NCBI RefSeq assembly: GCF_010983895.1
Contig: NZ_CP048836.1
Span: 1,302,001-1,366,000, forward strand
Direction: 5' to 3'
Source of the DNA: Nitrogeniibacter mangrovi
Lineage (GTDB): Bacteria > Pseudomonadota > Gammaproteobacteria > Burkholderiales > Rhodocyclaceae
Length of the DNA: 64,000 nt
The notes below the pieces were generated by a model. The model worked only from the letters and a program-made list of their open reading frames with translations, made no database searches and had not been told where the DNA came from. The translations under genes and the position numbers were made by a program. Of this stretch, positions 1-11,161 are shown piece by piece. The first letter of the stretch is position 1. Every line of letters begins with the position of its first letter.

Positions 1-2494
<2,494 letters not shown>

Positions 2495-2668
2495 GACAGG
2501 TCTCGAGTCGGGAACGAACGCCGATTGTGAACGCTGGCGCCGATGCACGCAATTTGCCGGGGATCGGGGGTTTCCCTGAGTCGCCAGACGGGTCGTACCC
2601 GGGCTGGGTGCGGGGCCGTGCTTGCGCTAGAATATATATTCGTCAGTTCTAATATTCAGGAGTCGCAC

Positions 2669-3031
2669 GTGAGCAAGTCGTTCGTCCAGATCACCCAAGA
2701 CGTATCCCAGGGGCTCGCCGCCATGCGCAAGGAAGTGCCCGAGGCCATGAAGGGTTTCAACGATCTGGCCAAGGCGGCCATGGCCGGTGGTGCCATCGAT
2801 CCGCTGCACAAGGAACTCATCGCCCTGGCCATCGGCATCGCCTCCCGCTGCGACGCCTGCATTGGCTTCCACATCAAGGCCCTGATCCGCCTGGGCATGA
2901 CGCGCGAGCAACTCATGGAGACCCTGGGCATCTGTACCTACATGGGCGGCGGCCCGACCCTGATGTACGCCGCCGAGGCGGTGCGGGCCTACGACGAGCT
3001 GCTGCCGCGCCTGAAGCCGGAATCCGCCTGA
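2669..3031 (+). CDS. AhpD-like carboxymuconolactone decarboxylase family protein
   Basis: 120-aa all-helical protein of the CMD/AhpD superfamily. It carries the redox CxxC with downstream His in SRCDACIGFH, as in alkylhydroperoxidase AhpD-like proteins, so a thiol peroxidase or disulfide reductase role is likely, but the substrate is unknown. The GTG start at 2669 is preferred over the longer open frame because CAGGAG sits 6 nt upstream and the protein then begins with MSKSFVQ, usual for this family. An A/T-rich stretch (TAGAATATATATT around 2630-2640) just upstream probably contains the promoter -10 region. It stands alone, between mltF and a tRNA gene. Confidence 0.85.
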   Translation: MSKSFVQITQDVSQGLAAMRKEVPEAMKGFNDLAKAAMAGGAIDPLHKELIALAIGIASRCDACIGFHIKALIRLGMTREQLMETLGICTYMGGGPTLMYAAEAVRAYDELLPRLKPESA

Positions 3032-3102
3032 CACTTGCCGCAGCGCACCCGGGCAGTGTTATAATCCGCAGCCTTCTCGCCGGAACGTCGATTCCGGCTC
3101 GC

Positions 3103-3195
3103 GGAGAGGTACCGAAGTGGTCATAACGGCGCCGACTCGAAATCGGATGGTCGGGGAAACCCGGCACGTGGGTTCGAATCCCACCCTCTCCGCCA
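3103..3195 (+). tRNA. serX: tRNA-Ser (anticodon CGA), CCA encoded
   Basis: A 93-nt class II tRNA. The acceptor arms GGAGAGG (3103-3109) and CCTCTCC (3185-3191) pair perfectly, followed by discriminator G and encoded CCA. The anticodon loop CTCGAAA places anticodon CGA at 3138-3140 (reads UCG). A long variable arm (GGTCGGGGAAACCCGGCAC) and the TTCGAATC T-loop are present. A hairpin with a T-run follows. The symbol is generic. Confidence 0.95.
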
Positions 3196-3204
3196 ACATT
3201 TTCC

Positions 3205-3240
3205 AAAAAAACGCCGCAGCTCATGCGGCGTTTTTCTTTT
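3205..3240 (+). terminator. Rho-independent terminator after tRNA-Ser (bidirectional)
   Basis: ACGCCGCA (3211-3218) and TGCGGCGT (3224-3231) form an 8-bp stem with a 5-nt loop, followed by TTTTTCTTTT. An A-run on the left side lets it also serve the histidine kinase gene converging from the right, whose stop is at 3273. Confidence 0.9.
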
Positions 3241-3272
3241 GGCCCATCACTGCGTCGATGCGCGAGAGCGCC

Positions 3273-5282
3273 TCACTCCTGTTTACCCGCGCCATCCGGA
3301 GCCTTGAGCGGCAGCTCGACGATGAAGCATGTGCCGGCGCCGGGGGTGCTTTCGACCCGTAGCTGGCCGCCCAGCATCTCCTTGACCAGGTCTTCGCAGA
3401 TGTTGAGCCCCAAGCCACCGCCGTGGTCCGTGCGGGTGGAGAAGAAGGGGGTGAAGATGCGTTCGAGGTCCGTTTCGCTGATGCCGCAGCCGTCGTCGCA
3501 GACGCGGATGACGACGCGCTCGTCGCCCTGTCTCCGGGCGTCGATGGTGACGGTGCCGCGTACCCGGTCGGCGAAGGCGTGTTGCAGGGCGTTGTTGATG
3601 AGGTTGCCGAGCACCTGGGCGAGCGCGCCGGGGGTGCTGTCCATGGGGATGTCGGGGGGGATGTCCTGGGTCACGGTATGGCCGCTGGCGCGGATGCCGG
3701 GGCCGAGCGTGGTGAGCGTCTCCGCGACCATCTCGGCCAGATCGAAGCGCCGCCGCCGTTCGCTGACCTGATCGATCGCCACGAGCTTGAAGCTGTTGAC
3801 CAGCTCGGCCGCGCGGGCGAGGTTGCGCATCACGATGGCGGCGGTGGTGTCGGTGCGTTCGACAAGGCGCGGGATCGCGCCGCCGGTGGTGTCGTCGCCG
3901 ACCTGTTCGGACAACTCCGCGGCCAGATCCTTCAGGGTGCTGGCGGCGATGATGCTGTTGCCGATGGGCGTGTTCAGTTCGTGGGCGATCCCCGCGACCA
4001 GGGCGCCGAGGGAGGCGAGGGTTTCGCGTTGGCGCAATTCCGAGCGCGCGTGCTCGAGCTTGTCGATGGCGCTCCTCAGATCCTCGTTGGAGCGGGTGAG
4101 CGCCTCGGTACGTTCGCGGACGCGCTCCTCGAGCAGTTTGTTGAGGGCCGCCATGTCCTGTTCGTGGCGGTGGATCGCGGTGATGTCCTGCTGGCTCACC
4201 AGGGCCAGCGTCTGGTCGCCATATTCGACCGTGCGCCCGGTGAAGCGACACAGGAAGGGCGCCCGGGCGCCCTTGGCCTTGACCCAGGCATCGTGCACCC
4301 CAACGTTTCCGGTCGCCTCGATCTGGTCGATGATCCGGCGCCGGTCCGCCGGATCGGTCCAGATGCCCAGGTCGACGCCGGTCTTGCCCAACGACTCCTC
4401 ACGGCTGAAGCCGAACTGGCGAACCCACTGGTCATTGACCTCGACGAAGGCGTAGTCGAGGTCGCGCCGGGCCACGCCGATGGCGATGGGGGAGGCGTTG
4501 AACAGGATGCGGAACTTTTCCTCGGCGTGGCGCAGGGCGTTTTCGGTGCTGATGCGTTCCTGCAGTTCCTGCTGCAGGCAGGCGTTCTTCTGGTCGATCT
4601 CGGCGATCAGATCGCGCAACTCCTGGCGCATGGTGTCCAGCCCGCCGGCCAGCTGGCCGATCTCGTCGTTGCGTTCCCAGTACAGCGGTTCGTCCAGCTC
4701 ACCGCGGGCCAGCCGGACGGCGTCGCGGCGCAGGCGCTGGATGGGGTGGATGACGCGCTGGTCCAGGAGGATGAAGACGATCCACACCGAGATGAGCACC
4801 TGGAGCAGCAAGGTGACGATGCTGGCGTTGATGTCCCGATGGATGCGTCCGTCCACGTTGGTGGTGTTGACGGTGACGATCGCGGCCCCGATCGGGTCGT
4901 TGCCGTGCACCACCAGGCGACGCACGTCGCGCGAGGTGTCGGGTTCGGGCGCCGCCCCGGCCCGTTGTTCGGCAAACACCGTCCCGTCCAGCTCCTCGAG
5001 GCGCACGCGGACGATGTCGGGGTTGCGCATGATCGCTTCGGTCAGGGTGGCGGCGGCCTCCCGGTTGAAATTCCACATCGGCGCCGCCGCGGCCTGGGCC
5101 AGCATGTCGGCATACTGGTTGGGCAGCGTGTCGACGAGGAGCGTCAACTCCTGGTCGTGGCGCTGCTTCAGGGACCAGGTGCCGATCAGCAACGCCGGAA
5201 GCAGAATACCCAGGCCGACCGTGATCAGCGCGAGCCGGCGGAGCGAATGGTATTTGTGGTGCTTTTCTGAGACCGGAGACAT
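3273..5282 (-). CDS. Membrane PAS-domain sensor histidine kinase (orphan)
   Basis: 669-aa hybrid-free sensor kinase. TM1 at about residues 15-33, a periplasmic sensor of about 120 residues, TM2 at about 157-175, HAMP about 176-230, one PAS domain about 252-370, a coiled coil, then the dimerisation/phosphoacceptor segment with His434 in ALVAGIAHELNTPIGN, and a HATPase_c domain with N-box (NLINNALQHA), G1 (DDGCGIS), F and G2 (GGGLGLNI) boxes. The start at 5282 is chosen because the longer frame adds 61 low-complexity residues before TM1. No response regulator is adjacent, so its output partner is unknown. It lies 136 bp downstream of a chemoreceptor gene; the ELNTPIGN-type H-box is shared with kinases that follow chemoreceptor-like sensors. 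Confidence 0.88.
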   Translation of the reverse strand: MSPVSEKHHKYHSLRRLALITVGLGILLPALLIGTWSLKQRHDQELTLLVDTLPNQYADMLAQAAAAPMWNFNREAAATLTEAIMRNPDIVRVRLEELDGTVFAEQRAGAAPEPDTSRDVRRLVVHGNDPIGAAIVTVNTTNVDGRIHRDINASIVTLLLQVLISVWIVFILLDQRVIHPIQRLRRDAVRLARGELDEPLYWERNDEIGQLAGGLDTMRQELRDLIAEIDQKNACLQQELQERISTENALRHAEEKFRILFNASPIAIGVARRDLDYAFVEVNDQWVRQFGFSREESLGKTGVDLGIWTDPADRRRIIDQIEATGNVGVHDAWVKAKGARAPFLCRFTGRTVEYGDQTLALVSQQDITAIHRHEQDMAALNKLLEERVRERTEALTRSNEDLRSAIDKLEHARSELRQRETLASLGALVAGIAHELNTPIGNSIIAASTLKDLAAELSEQVGDDTTGGAIPRLVERTDTTAAIVMRNLARAAELVNSFKLVAIDQVSERRRRFDLAEMVAETLTTLGPGIRASGHTVTQDIPPDIPMDSTPGALAQVLGNLINNALQHAFADRVRGTVTIDARRQGDERVVIRVCDDGCGISETDLERIFTPFFSTRTDHGGGLGLNICEDLVKEMLGGQLRVESTPGAGTCFIVELPLKAPDGAGKQE

Positions 5283-5371
5283 GCCGTGAGCGAGGTCCGT
5301 GAGACGGTGGCCGGATTGCGTGGTGGTGACGTCAACCTTTATTGCGGCACGGACGGTGCGGACTTGACCCC

Positions 5372-5402
5372 CGCTACCGCCCCCGCGGCGGGGGCGGTAG
5401 CG
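5372..5402. terminator. Strong GC hairpin between chemoreceptor and kinase genes
   Basis: Near-perfect inverted repeat CGCTACCGCCCCCGC / GCGGGGGCGGTAGCG, 17 bp past the chemoreceptor stop (5419). It has no T-run, so it is either a weak attenuator or an RNA-stabilising hairpin; the kinase start follows 90 bp later. Confidence 0.55.
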
Positions 5403-5418
5403 CAGATCGGGCCTCGTC

Positions 5419-7071
5419 TCAGAGCTTGAAGCGGTTGAACTGCTCCTGGGTGCCGCGGGCCACACTGGCGAGCTGGTCGATCGTGGAGCGGGCTTTCTGC
5501 AGGGCCCGGTCGGTCTCCTGCACGCGTACGGTGATGTCTTCGGTGCTCTTGGCGATGGCCGAGGTGGCGCCGCGCTGTTCGTTGATGGACAGGGCCACCT
5601 CGCTCATGCGGTCGGCCACGGCGTGGATCTTCTCGCCGATTTCGCCGATCTTGTGCCGTGCGTCGCCGGTCAGGCTGGCGCTGTGTTCGACGGTGGCCAC
5701 CGTCTTCTCCATGAACTGCACCGCCTGCTGGGTGTCCTGACGCATGCCGTCGAGCATGCCGGAGATTTCCACCGTGGCCGATCCGGTGCGCTCGGCCAGC
5801 TTGCGCACCTCGTCGGCGACGACGGCGAAGCCGCGCCCCTGTTCGCCGGCGCGCGCCGCCTCGATGGCGGCGTTCAGGGCCAGCAGGTTGGTCTGGTCGG
5901 CGATCTCGCGAATGGCGCCGACGATGCCGTGGATGCTTTGCGAGCGCTGATCCAGGCCGGAGAGCACCTGGGCGAGGTCGCGGACCCGTTCGGCGGAGCT
6001 CGCCGCTTCGTTGGCGATGCTGGCGATCTCGGCGGCGGTGTTGCCGGTCAGCGTGCCGGTCTCGCGCGCCAGCGAATCGGCGTCGGCGCTGTTGTCGGCG
6101 ATGTGCGAGACGCTGACGGTGATCTGCTCGATGCTGGCCGCGTTGGCCGTGGAGATGTCCGCCAGCGCCTCGGAGCGGCGGTTGATGTCGGCGATGATCG
6201 ATTCGAGCTGGTGCACGCCGCTGGCGAGGCGGTCCGCGTCGCCGTGCAGGCGGCCGAACATGCCGGCCAGATTCTCGAGCAGCTTGTTGACGCTATCGGC
6301 CATCTGCCCGAGCTCGTCCGACGACTTGACCGGCAGGCGCATGGTGAGGTCGCCGCCGCCGGTCGAAATGCCCTTGAGCAGGGTGTTCAGTTCGCCCAGC
6401 GGGCGCAGGACCAGGCGCGGCACGGTGAGGAGCACGAGCGCGATCAGGCCCAGCGCCACGACGGCGATGGTGATCGAGCCGGCGTAGGCCGCGCTGGTGG
6501 TGGTTTCGGCCGCCGATTCCGCATCCTTGGAGGCACTGCCGAGCAGTTCCGTCGCCTGGTTGATCTGCTCGCGCATCGCGTCGAAGTGCGTCGCCGCGTC
6601 GTTCAGGCTCAGCGCGCGGGCCTGTTCCAGTTCCGGGGCCTGGGCATGATCGAGCAGGCCGAGCATCCGGTCGATGTCCTTGTCCCACGCGGCGCGGTTG
6701 GCTTCATAGGTCTTGAACAGGGCGGCGGCCTTGTCGGCCACCGTGGGCATGGCCATCATCAGGGCGGTGGCCTTGGCAATGCGTTCGGCCGACTGCTGGC
6801 GGTTCTCGTCGATCTGCTTGCGCCAGGTTGCCGCCCGCCCGTCGTTGCCCTGGATGAGCCAGGAGCGCTCGGCTACCAGGATCTGATGCAGATCGCGATC
6901 GGCCTCGAGCAGCAGGCTCGTGGCGGGCAGGTAGCGGGACCCGATCTCGACGGTGAAGTCTTCGCTGTGTTTGGCGTTGACGATGCTGTAGAGCGCCAGG
7001 ACGAGGGTGATCAGGCCGAGCGCCAGGATCGGGCCGAGAATCTTCCAGCGGACGGAAAGCTGGTTCAGCAT
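5419..7071 (-). CDS. Methyl-accepting chemotaxis protein
   Basis: 550-aa transmembrane chemoreceptor that relays periplasmic signals to CheA/CheW. TM1 at about 11-31, a roughly 150-residue helical periplasmic domain (4HB-type), TM2 at about 185-205, HAMP, and a long methylated coiled coil with the conserved tip REIADQTNLLALNAAIEAAR. The C-terminus (EQFNRFKL) lacks the NWETF-type CheR-tethering pentapeptide. The start is fixed by GGAG 7 nt upstream of the ATG at 7071; a longer open frame to 7143 has no such site. A FliA-type promoter lies at 7180-7206. The ligand is unknown. Confidence 0.94.
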   Translation of the reverse strand: MLNQLSVRWKILGPILALGLITLVLALYSIVNAKHSEDFTVEIGSRYLPATSLLLEADRDLHQILVAERSWLIQGNDGRAATWRKQIDENRQQSAERIAKATALMMAMPTVADKAAALFKTYEANRAAWDKDIDRMLGLLDHAQAPELEQARALSLNDAATHFDAMREQINQATELLGSASKDAESAAETTTSAAYAGSITIAVVALGLIALVLLTVPRLVLRPLGELNTLLKGISTGGGDLTMRLPVKSSDELGQMADSVNKLLENLAGMFGRLHGDADRLASGVHQLESIIADINRRSEALADISTANAASIEQITVSVSHIADNSADADSLARETGTLTGNTAAEIASIANEAASSAERVRDLAQVLSGLDQRSQSIHGIVGAIREIADQTNLLALNAAIEAARAGEQGRGFAVVADEVRKLAERTGSATVEISGMLDGMRQDTQQAVQFMEKTVATVEHSASLTGDARHKIGEIGEKIHAVADRMSEVALSINEQRGATSAIAKSTEDITVRVQETDRALQKARSTIDQLASVARGTQEQFNRFKL

Positions 7072-7179
7072 GGCGTGTCTCCAATGCCCCTGAGGGCGCC
7101 ATTGGGTTGTTCGTGTTGTCGCTGCCTGACTCGCGTCGATCATGCGATCACTTGCAGGCGTCTGGCTTGCGTTTCGCTG

Positions 7180-7206
7180 TTCACGGCAGGGCTGGCGAAA
7201 GCTTTA
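7180..7206 (-). promoter_or_regulatory. Candidate sigma-28 (FliA) promoter of the chemoreceptor gene
   Basis: On the minus strand TAAA (7206-7203), exactly 15 nt, then GCCGTGAA (7187-7180), against the FliA consensus TAAA-N15-GCCGATAA (6 of 8 in the -10, perfect -35 and spacing). It lies about 110 bp upstream of the chemoreceptor start, the expected class of target for FliA. Confidence 0.55.
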
Positions 7207-7254
7207 CCTGCAGATACACTGTGTGTGGATGAGATTGCCGATGGATGGCCCGAG

Positions 7255-7518
7255 ATGGACGAGACGGACGATTGGGTGACGGTGGCGCGCAGCCTGACCC
7301 CCACCGAAGCCCACCTGTGGGGCGAGTGCCTGCGCGCGGCGGGGCTGGAGGTGATGGTGGCTGACGCCAATCTGGTGCAGACGCATTCGCTGATCGGCGT
7401 GGCGGTGGGGGGCGTTCGCGTCATGGTGCCGGCCTCGCAGGCCGACGAGGCGCAGGCCGTGCTCGAGGCCTTTCACCGTGGCGATTTCTCCCTGCCGGAG
7501 GACGAGCCGCCGCAGTGA
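7255..7518 (+). CDS. DUF2007 family small protein
   Basis: 87-aa soluble protein resembling the DUF2007 (putative prokaryotic signal-transducing) family. It has the typical layout of an EAHLWGECLRAAGLEVMV helix-strand unit followed by VGVAVGGVRVMVPASQADEAQAVL, a single ferredoxin-like fold. The precise role is unknown. The ATG at 7255 is assumed; an in-frame GTG at 7225 would add 10 residues, and neither has a strong ribosome binding site. It is divergent from the chemoreceptor gene and converges on the MFS gene, whose stop is 17 bp away. Confidence 0.75.
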   Translation: MDETDDWVTVARSLTPTEAHLWGECLRAAGLEVMVADANLVQTHSLIGVAVGGVRVMVPASQADEAQAVLEAFHRGDFSLPEDEPPQ

Positions 7519-7535
7519 GCGCCCCGTCGCAGGGG

Positions 7536-8738
7536 TCAGGGCATCGCGGGCGAGGCGTCCGCGGCGGCGTCGCGCCGTTCGACGCCCTTGAGCACGAGCA
7601 GCAGCACGGTGCCGACCATCATGACGACGGCGGCCATCCACAGGCCCGCCGAGTAGCTGCCGCCCAGCGATTCGGCCAGCTTGCCGGTGATCGCCGGGCC
7701 GAGGATCTGCGCCACGCCGTAGGAGACGGTCATCTTGCCCATCATCTTGGCCGGCCGGGTGGGGTAGTAGCGCCCGGCCATGGTCAGCACCAGGCTCACC
7801 AGGCCGATGAAGGTGCCGCCGAACAGGATCGCGCCGGCCACCGCCGCCGGCAGCGAGGGGCTCAGCGCCGGGAGCAGGATGCCGACGATCTGCAGCACGG
7901 CGGCGAGGATCAGCGCGTTCAGGTCGCCGGTGCGGCGCGCGACCAGATCCCACACGATGCAGGCCGGCGCCGCCGCCAGGCCGAGCACGAGGAACACCAG
8001 CGTGCCGCGCCCGTGCAGCGCCGGCAGGGCGTCCACGATGGCGACGATGAAGGTGGCCGAGACCACGTAGCCCACCCCGGCGCAGAAGTAGGCGGCCATG
8101 AACAGGCGCAGGAACAGGGGGCTGGGCGGTCTGTCGACCAGGGGCTGGCCGGTCTTGGTGACCGCGCTCGTGTCCGGTGGCGGCAGCCAGCGCAGGGCGG
8201 GGACCAGCAGCACCGCGGCGATGGCGGTGAACGCCAGCCACTGCGCACGCCAGTCCAGGGTCGGATGCATGAGGGTGACCGCGGCGGCGCAGCCGGCGAT
8301 GCCCAGGCCGATGCCGGCGAAGTGGATGCCCAGCTCGCTACGATGGTTGTGACGGATGAGCCAGTTGAGGATCAGACCGGTGCCCAGCAGCAGGGCCGCC
8401 GCGCTGGACAGCCCGGCGATGTAGCGCGAGACCACCCACACCGCCAGGTTGGTGCTGGTGGCCATCATCAGGGTGCTGAGCACCGCGACCCCCATGCCGA
8501 TACGGTAGAGCCGGTCCTTGAGCACGAGGTCGCTGATCTGCGAGGCGACCAGGGCGCCGGTCAGGTAGCCCATGTAGTTGATCGCCGCCAGCCAGCCGGC
8601 GTCGGCAACCCCGAGACCGGCCTGCTGCTGCATGATCGGCAGCAACGGCGTGTAGGCGAAGCGGGCCACGCCGAGGGCGAGGAGCAGGCTGCAGATGCCG
8701 GCCGTCAGGACGCGGGCGCGCTCGGCGTGATCGTTCAT
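7536..8738 (-). CDS. YbfB/YjiJ family MFS transporter
   Basis: 400-aa inner-membrane protein with 12 predicted hydrophobic segments. The N-terminal ALGVARFAYTPLLPIMQQQAGLGVADAGWLAAINYMGYLTGA signature region is characteristic of the YbfB/YjiJ (MFS_4) group. The substrate is unknown. The start is taken at 8738 (MNDHAERARV); the TTG two codons upstream is unlikely. It stands alone between DUF2007 and the GGDEF-EAL gene, and about 200 bp upstream hold no gene. Confidence 0.88.
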   Translation of the reverse strand: MNDHAERARVLTAGICSLLLALGVARFAYTPLLPIMQQQAGLGVADAGWLAAINYMGYLTGALVASQISDLVLKDRLYRIGMGVAVLSTLMMATSTNLAVWVVSRYIAGLSSAAALLLGTGLILNWLIRHNHRSELGIHFAGIGLGIAGCAAAVTLMHPTLDWRAQWLAFTAIAAVLLVPALRWLPPPDTSAVTKTGQPLVDRPPSPLFLRLFMAAYFCAGVGYVVSATFIVAIVDALPALHGRGTLVFLVLGLAAAPACIVWDLVARRTGDLNALILAAVLQIVGILLPALSPSLPAAVAGAILFGGTFIGLVSLVLTMAGRYYPTRPAKMMGKMTVSYGVAQILGPAITGKLAESLGGSYSAGLWMAAVVMMVGTVLLLVLKGVERRDAAADASPAMP

Positions 8739-8935
8739 GGGCAAGATCGGCTCGGAAGGGGAGCTTCACGCTACACAAAGCGCTGCCATGCTTCAAACGT
8801 TTTTTTTGCGCCGCATGACTGCGCCGGGCGCATGCGTGTGGCAGGGCGCATGGATGCTGGATCAACGCCCGGTTGGGCGCCGGCAAGCCGCGGGACCGAT
8901 GACCGGCGCTCATGATCCGGGGGCGGGCGAGCGGC

Positions 8936-11041
8936 TCAGGCGGTGGTTTCGTTGCTGCGCTGCGCCAGAAAGATCTCGAAGGCGTCGGCCGGCATCGGCC
9001 GGGCGAAGTGGTAGCCCTGACCGAAATCGCAGCCGGCCTCGCTGAGCGCGGTGCTGTGCGCTTCGGTTTCCACACCTTCGGCGATGACCTGGATGCCGAG
9101 CTTGTGGGCCATGGCGATCACGGCCTCGACGATGGCCCGGTCGCTGGGGTTGGAGAGCATGTCCTTGACGAAGGAACGGTCGATCTTGAGGGTGTCGATG
9201 GCGAACTTCTTCAGATAGGCCATGGCCGAGTAGCCGGTGCCGAAGTCGTCCAGGCTGATCTGCACGCCGCTGCGGCGGAAGGCTTCGAGCTTGCGCACCA
9301 CTTCGGCGCTGGCATCGAGCAGCAGCCCCTCGGTGATCTCGATGGCGACGTATTCCGGCGGAATCGCCGATTCGGTCAGATGATTGAGCCAGATCTCTTC
9401 GCTCTTGCCGGTGAGGATCTGGCGCGGGGACTTGTTGACGCTCACCTGGATCACCGGGCTGCCGGGCGAGCGGGCATCATTCCAGACGACCACGTCGTGA
9501 CTCGCCTGACGGAACACCCAGTCGCCGATCTCGCCGATGAGGTTGATCTCTTCGGCCAGCGGAATGAAGCGGTCGGGGGGGATCAGACCCAGGCGCGGAT
9601 GGTGCCAGCGGATCAGGGCCTCGGCCTTCACCACCGCCAGGTCGTCCAGTCGCACGATGGGCTGGTAGAGCAGCTGGAACTGATCGTTGGCCAGCGCCTC
9701 GCGCAGATCGCTGGCCAGCTCGCGCCGGGCCCGTGCGGCCGCCTGGTGGGCGGGAATGAACTGGCAAAAGCCGTTGCGTCCGGCCGTCTTGGCGATGTAC
9801 ATGCCCTGGTCGGCGTAGGACATCAGGGTCTCGACGGAGTCGCCGTCGTCGGGAAACAGGGCCATGCCCACGCTGGCGGTCACCGTGGTCGGCTGGCCGT
9901 CGAGGACGAAGGGCGCGGCGAGGGTGTCGAGAATGCGTTGGGCAATGCGACCCGCCGTGTCGGCGCTGCCCACCTCGGGCAGGGCGGCGATGAACTCGTC
10001 GCCGCTCCAGCGCGCGACCGTGTCGCCCGGCTGCAGACAGGCCTGGATCCGCTGGCCCGCCGCCGCCAGCAGCAGGTCGCCGGTGCGGTGGCCCAGGGTG
10101 TCATTGACGTCCTTGAAGCGGTCCAGATCGATGAACAGCAGCGCCAGGGTGCTGCCGTCGTGTCGTGCCTGCTCGAAGGCCTTGGCGACCCGTTCCTCGA
10201 ACAGGCGCCGGTTCGGCAGGCCGGTCAGGGTGTCGTAGTAGGCATCGCGCCGGATCTGCGCCTCCATGCGCTTGCGATCGGTGATGTCCAGCACCACCCC
10301 GAGCAGCCCGCCCAGCGCGCCGTCGGCCCGCTCGAAGGTCGCCTTGTAGAAGATCACGTCCCGGTACTCGCCGTCGGCTCCCTTGACCTGGGCCTCATAG
10401 ACCTGGGTGCCGGGGTGGTCGAACAGGGCCTGGTCGGCGGCGTGGTAGCGCGCCGCCAGCTCGGGGGGCGAGATCTCGAACACGGAGCGGCCGATCAGTG
10501 CTTCGCGCGGGGTGCCGAGGAAGGCCTCGAAGGCCTTGTTGCAGCCCAGGTAGCGGCCCTGCTCGTCCTTGTAGAACACCGGGTTGGGAATGGTCTCCAT
10601 CAGGCCGGCGATGAAGTGCAGCTTGTCGGCCAGATCCCGCTCGGCCACGCGCCGCTTGGTCACGTCGGTGAGGATGCCGATGATCGCGGTGCGACCCTGG
10701 AAGCGGGTGGCCACGCCGAACACTTCGGCGTCGAAGGTGCTGCCGTCCTTGCGCGTGCCCTGAAAGCCGTAGAAGCTCGCCTTGGCCTGTCCGGAGAGGC
10801 GCTTGTCGATCTCCGACTGGGCGATGGGCTGTTGGTCGGCGTCGGTCAGATCGAGGGGGCCGAGCTTGCCGCAGACTTCGTCCTGGGTATAGCCGAACAT
10901 GGCCGCCAGCGTCGCATTCACGTACACGAAGCGGTCGTCCTGGATCACGTAGACGCCCACCAGCGCGTTGTCGAAGAGGCCGAGCAGCAAGGTGTCGGCC
11001 TCGCTCATCAATGCGTTCAGCAGCGCGTCGGTGACGGTCAT
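8936..11041 (-). CDS. PAS-PAS-GGDEF-EAL cyclic-di-GMP signalling protein
   Basis: 701-aa cytoplasmic protein without membrane segments. Two PAS domains (about 15-130 and 140-255), a GGDEF domain (about 265-430) whose active-site signature is SGDEF (346-350), and an EAL domain (about 440-695) with EALIRW (474-479) and the catalytic loop DDFGTGYSAMAYL, so phosphodiesterase activity looks intact. The inhibitory RxxD site upstream of SGDEF is replaced by QPGD, so product inhibition is probably lost. A near-perfect FliA promoter sits 55 bp upstream, placing it in the flagellar regulon; it likely tunes c-di-GMP for the motile state. It is adjacent to fliR (120 bp). Confidence 0.93.
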   Translation of the reverse strand: MTVTDALLNALMSEADTLLLGLFDNALVGVYVIQDDRFVYVNATLAAMFGYTQDEVCGKLGPLDLTDADQQPIAQSEIDKRLSGQAKASFYGFQGTRKDGSTFDAEVFGVATRFQGRTAIIGILTDVTKRRVAERDLADKLHFIAGLMETIPNPVFYKDEQGRYLGCNKAFEAFLGTPREALIGRSVFEISPPELAARYHAADQALFDHPGTQVYEAQVKGADGEYRDVIFYKATFERADGALGGLLGVVLDITDRKRMEAQIRRDAYYDTLTGLPNRRLFEERVAKAFEQARHDGSTLALLFIDLDRFKDVNDTLGHRTGDLLLAAAGQRIQACLQPGDTVARWSGDEFIAALPEVGSADTAGRIAQRILDTLAAPFVLDGQPTTVTASVGMALFPDDGDSVETLMSYADQGMYIAKTAGRNGFCQFIPAHQAAARARRELASDLREALANDQFQLLYQPIVRLDDLAVVKAEALIRWHHPRLGLIPPDRFIPLAEEINLIGEIGDWVFRQASHDVVVWNDARSPGSPVIQVSVNKSPRQILTGKSEEIWLNHLTESAIPPEYVAIEITEGLLLDASAEVVRKLEAFRRSGVQISLDDFGTGYSAMAYLKKFAIDTLKIDRSFVKDMLSNPSDRAIVEAVIAMAHKLGIQVIAEGVETEAHSTALSEAGCDFGQGYHFARPMPADAFEIFLAQRSNETTA

Positions 11042-11095
11042 GTGGGGTCTGTTCCGGGGAGCGGGCTCGAACCGGGTCGGGCATCCATTGGGAGG

Positions 11096-11122
11096 TTATC
11101 GGCAGCGCCGGCGCATTCTTGA
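11096..11122 (-). promoter_or_regulatory. Sigma-28 (FliA) promoter of the GGDEF-EAL gene
   Basis: On the minus strand TCAA (11122-11119), 15 nt, then GCCGATAA (11103-11096). The -10 element matches the FliA consensus perfectly, the -35 has one mismatch (TCAAG for TAAAG), and the spacing is exact. The ATG is 55 bp downstream. Confidence 0.7.
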
Positions 11123-11161
11123 CCGTGTCACGGGGCGTCGGCCATCGGCCCGCGGCGGTGT

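Noticed and set aside
8912-11122. 736-codon open frame on the plus strand opposite the GGDEF-EAL gene
   Set aside because: High-GC shadow: low-complexity His/Gly/Asp/Ala-rich translation, no motifs, while the minus-strand frame encodes clear PAS, GGDEF and EAL domains.
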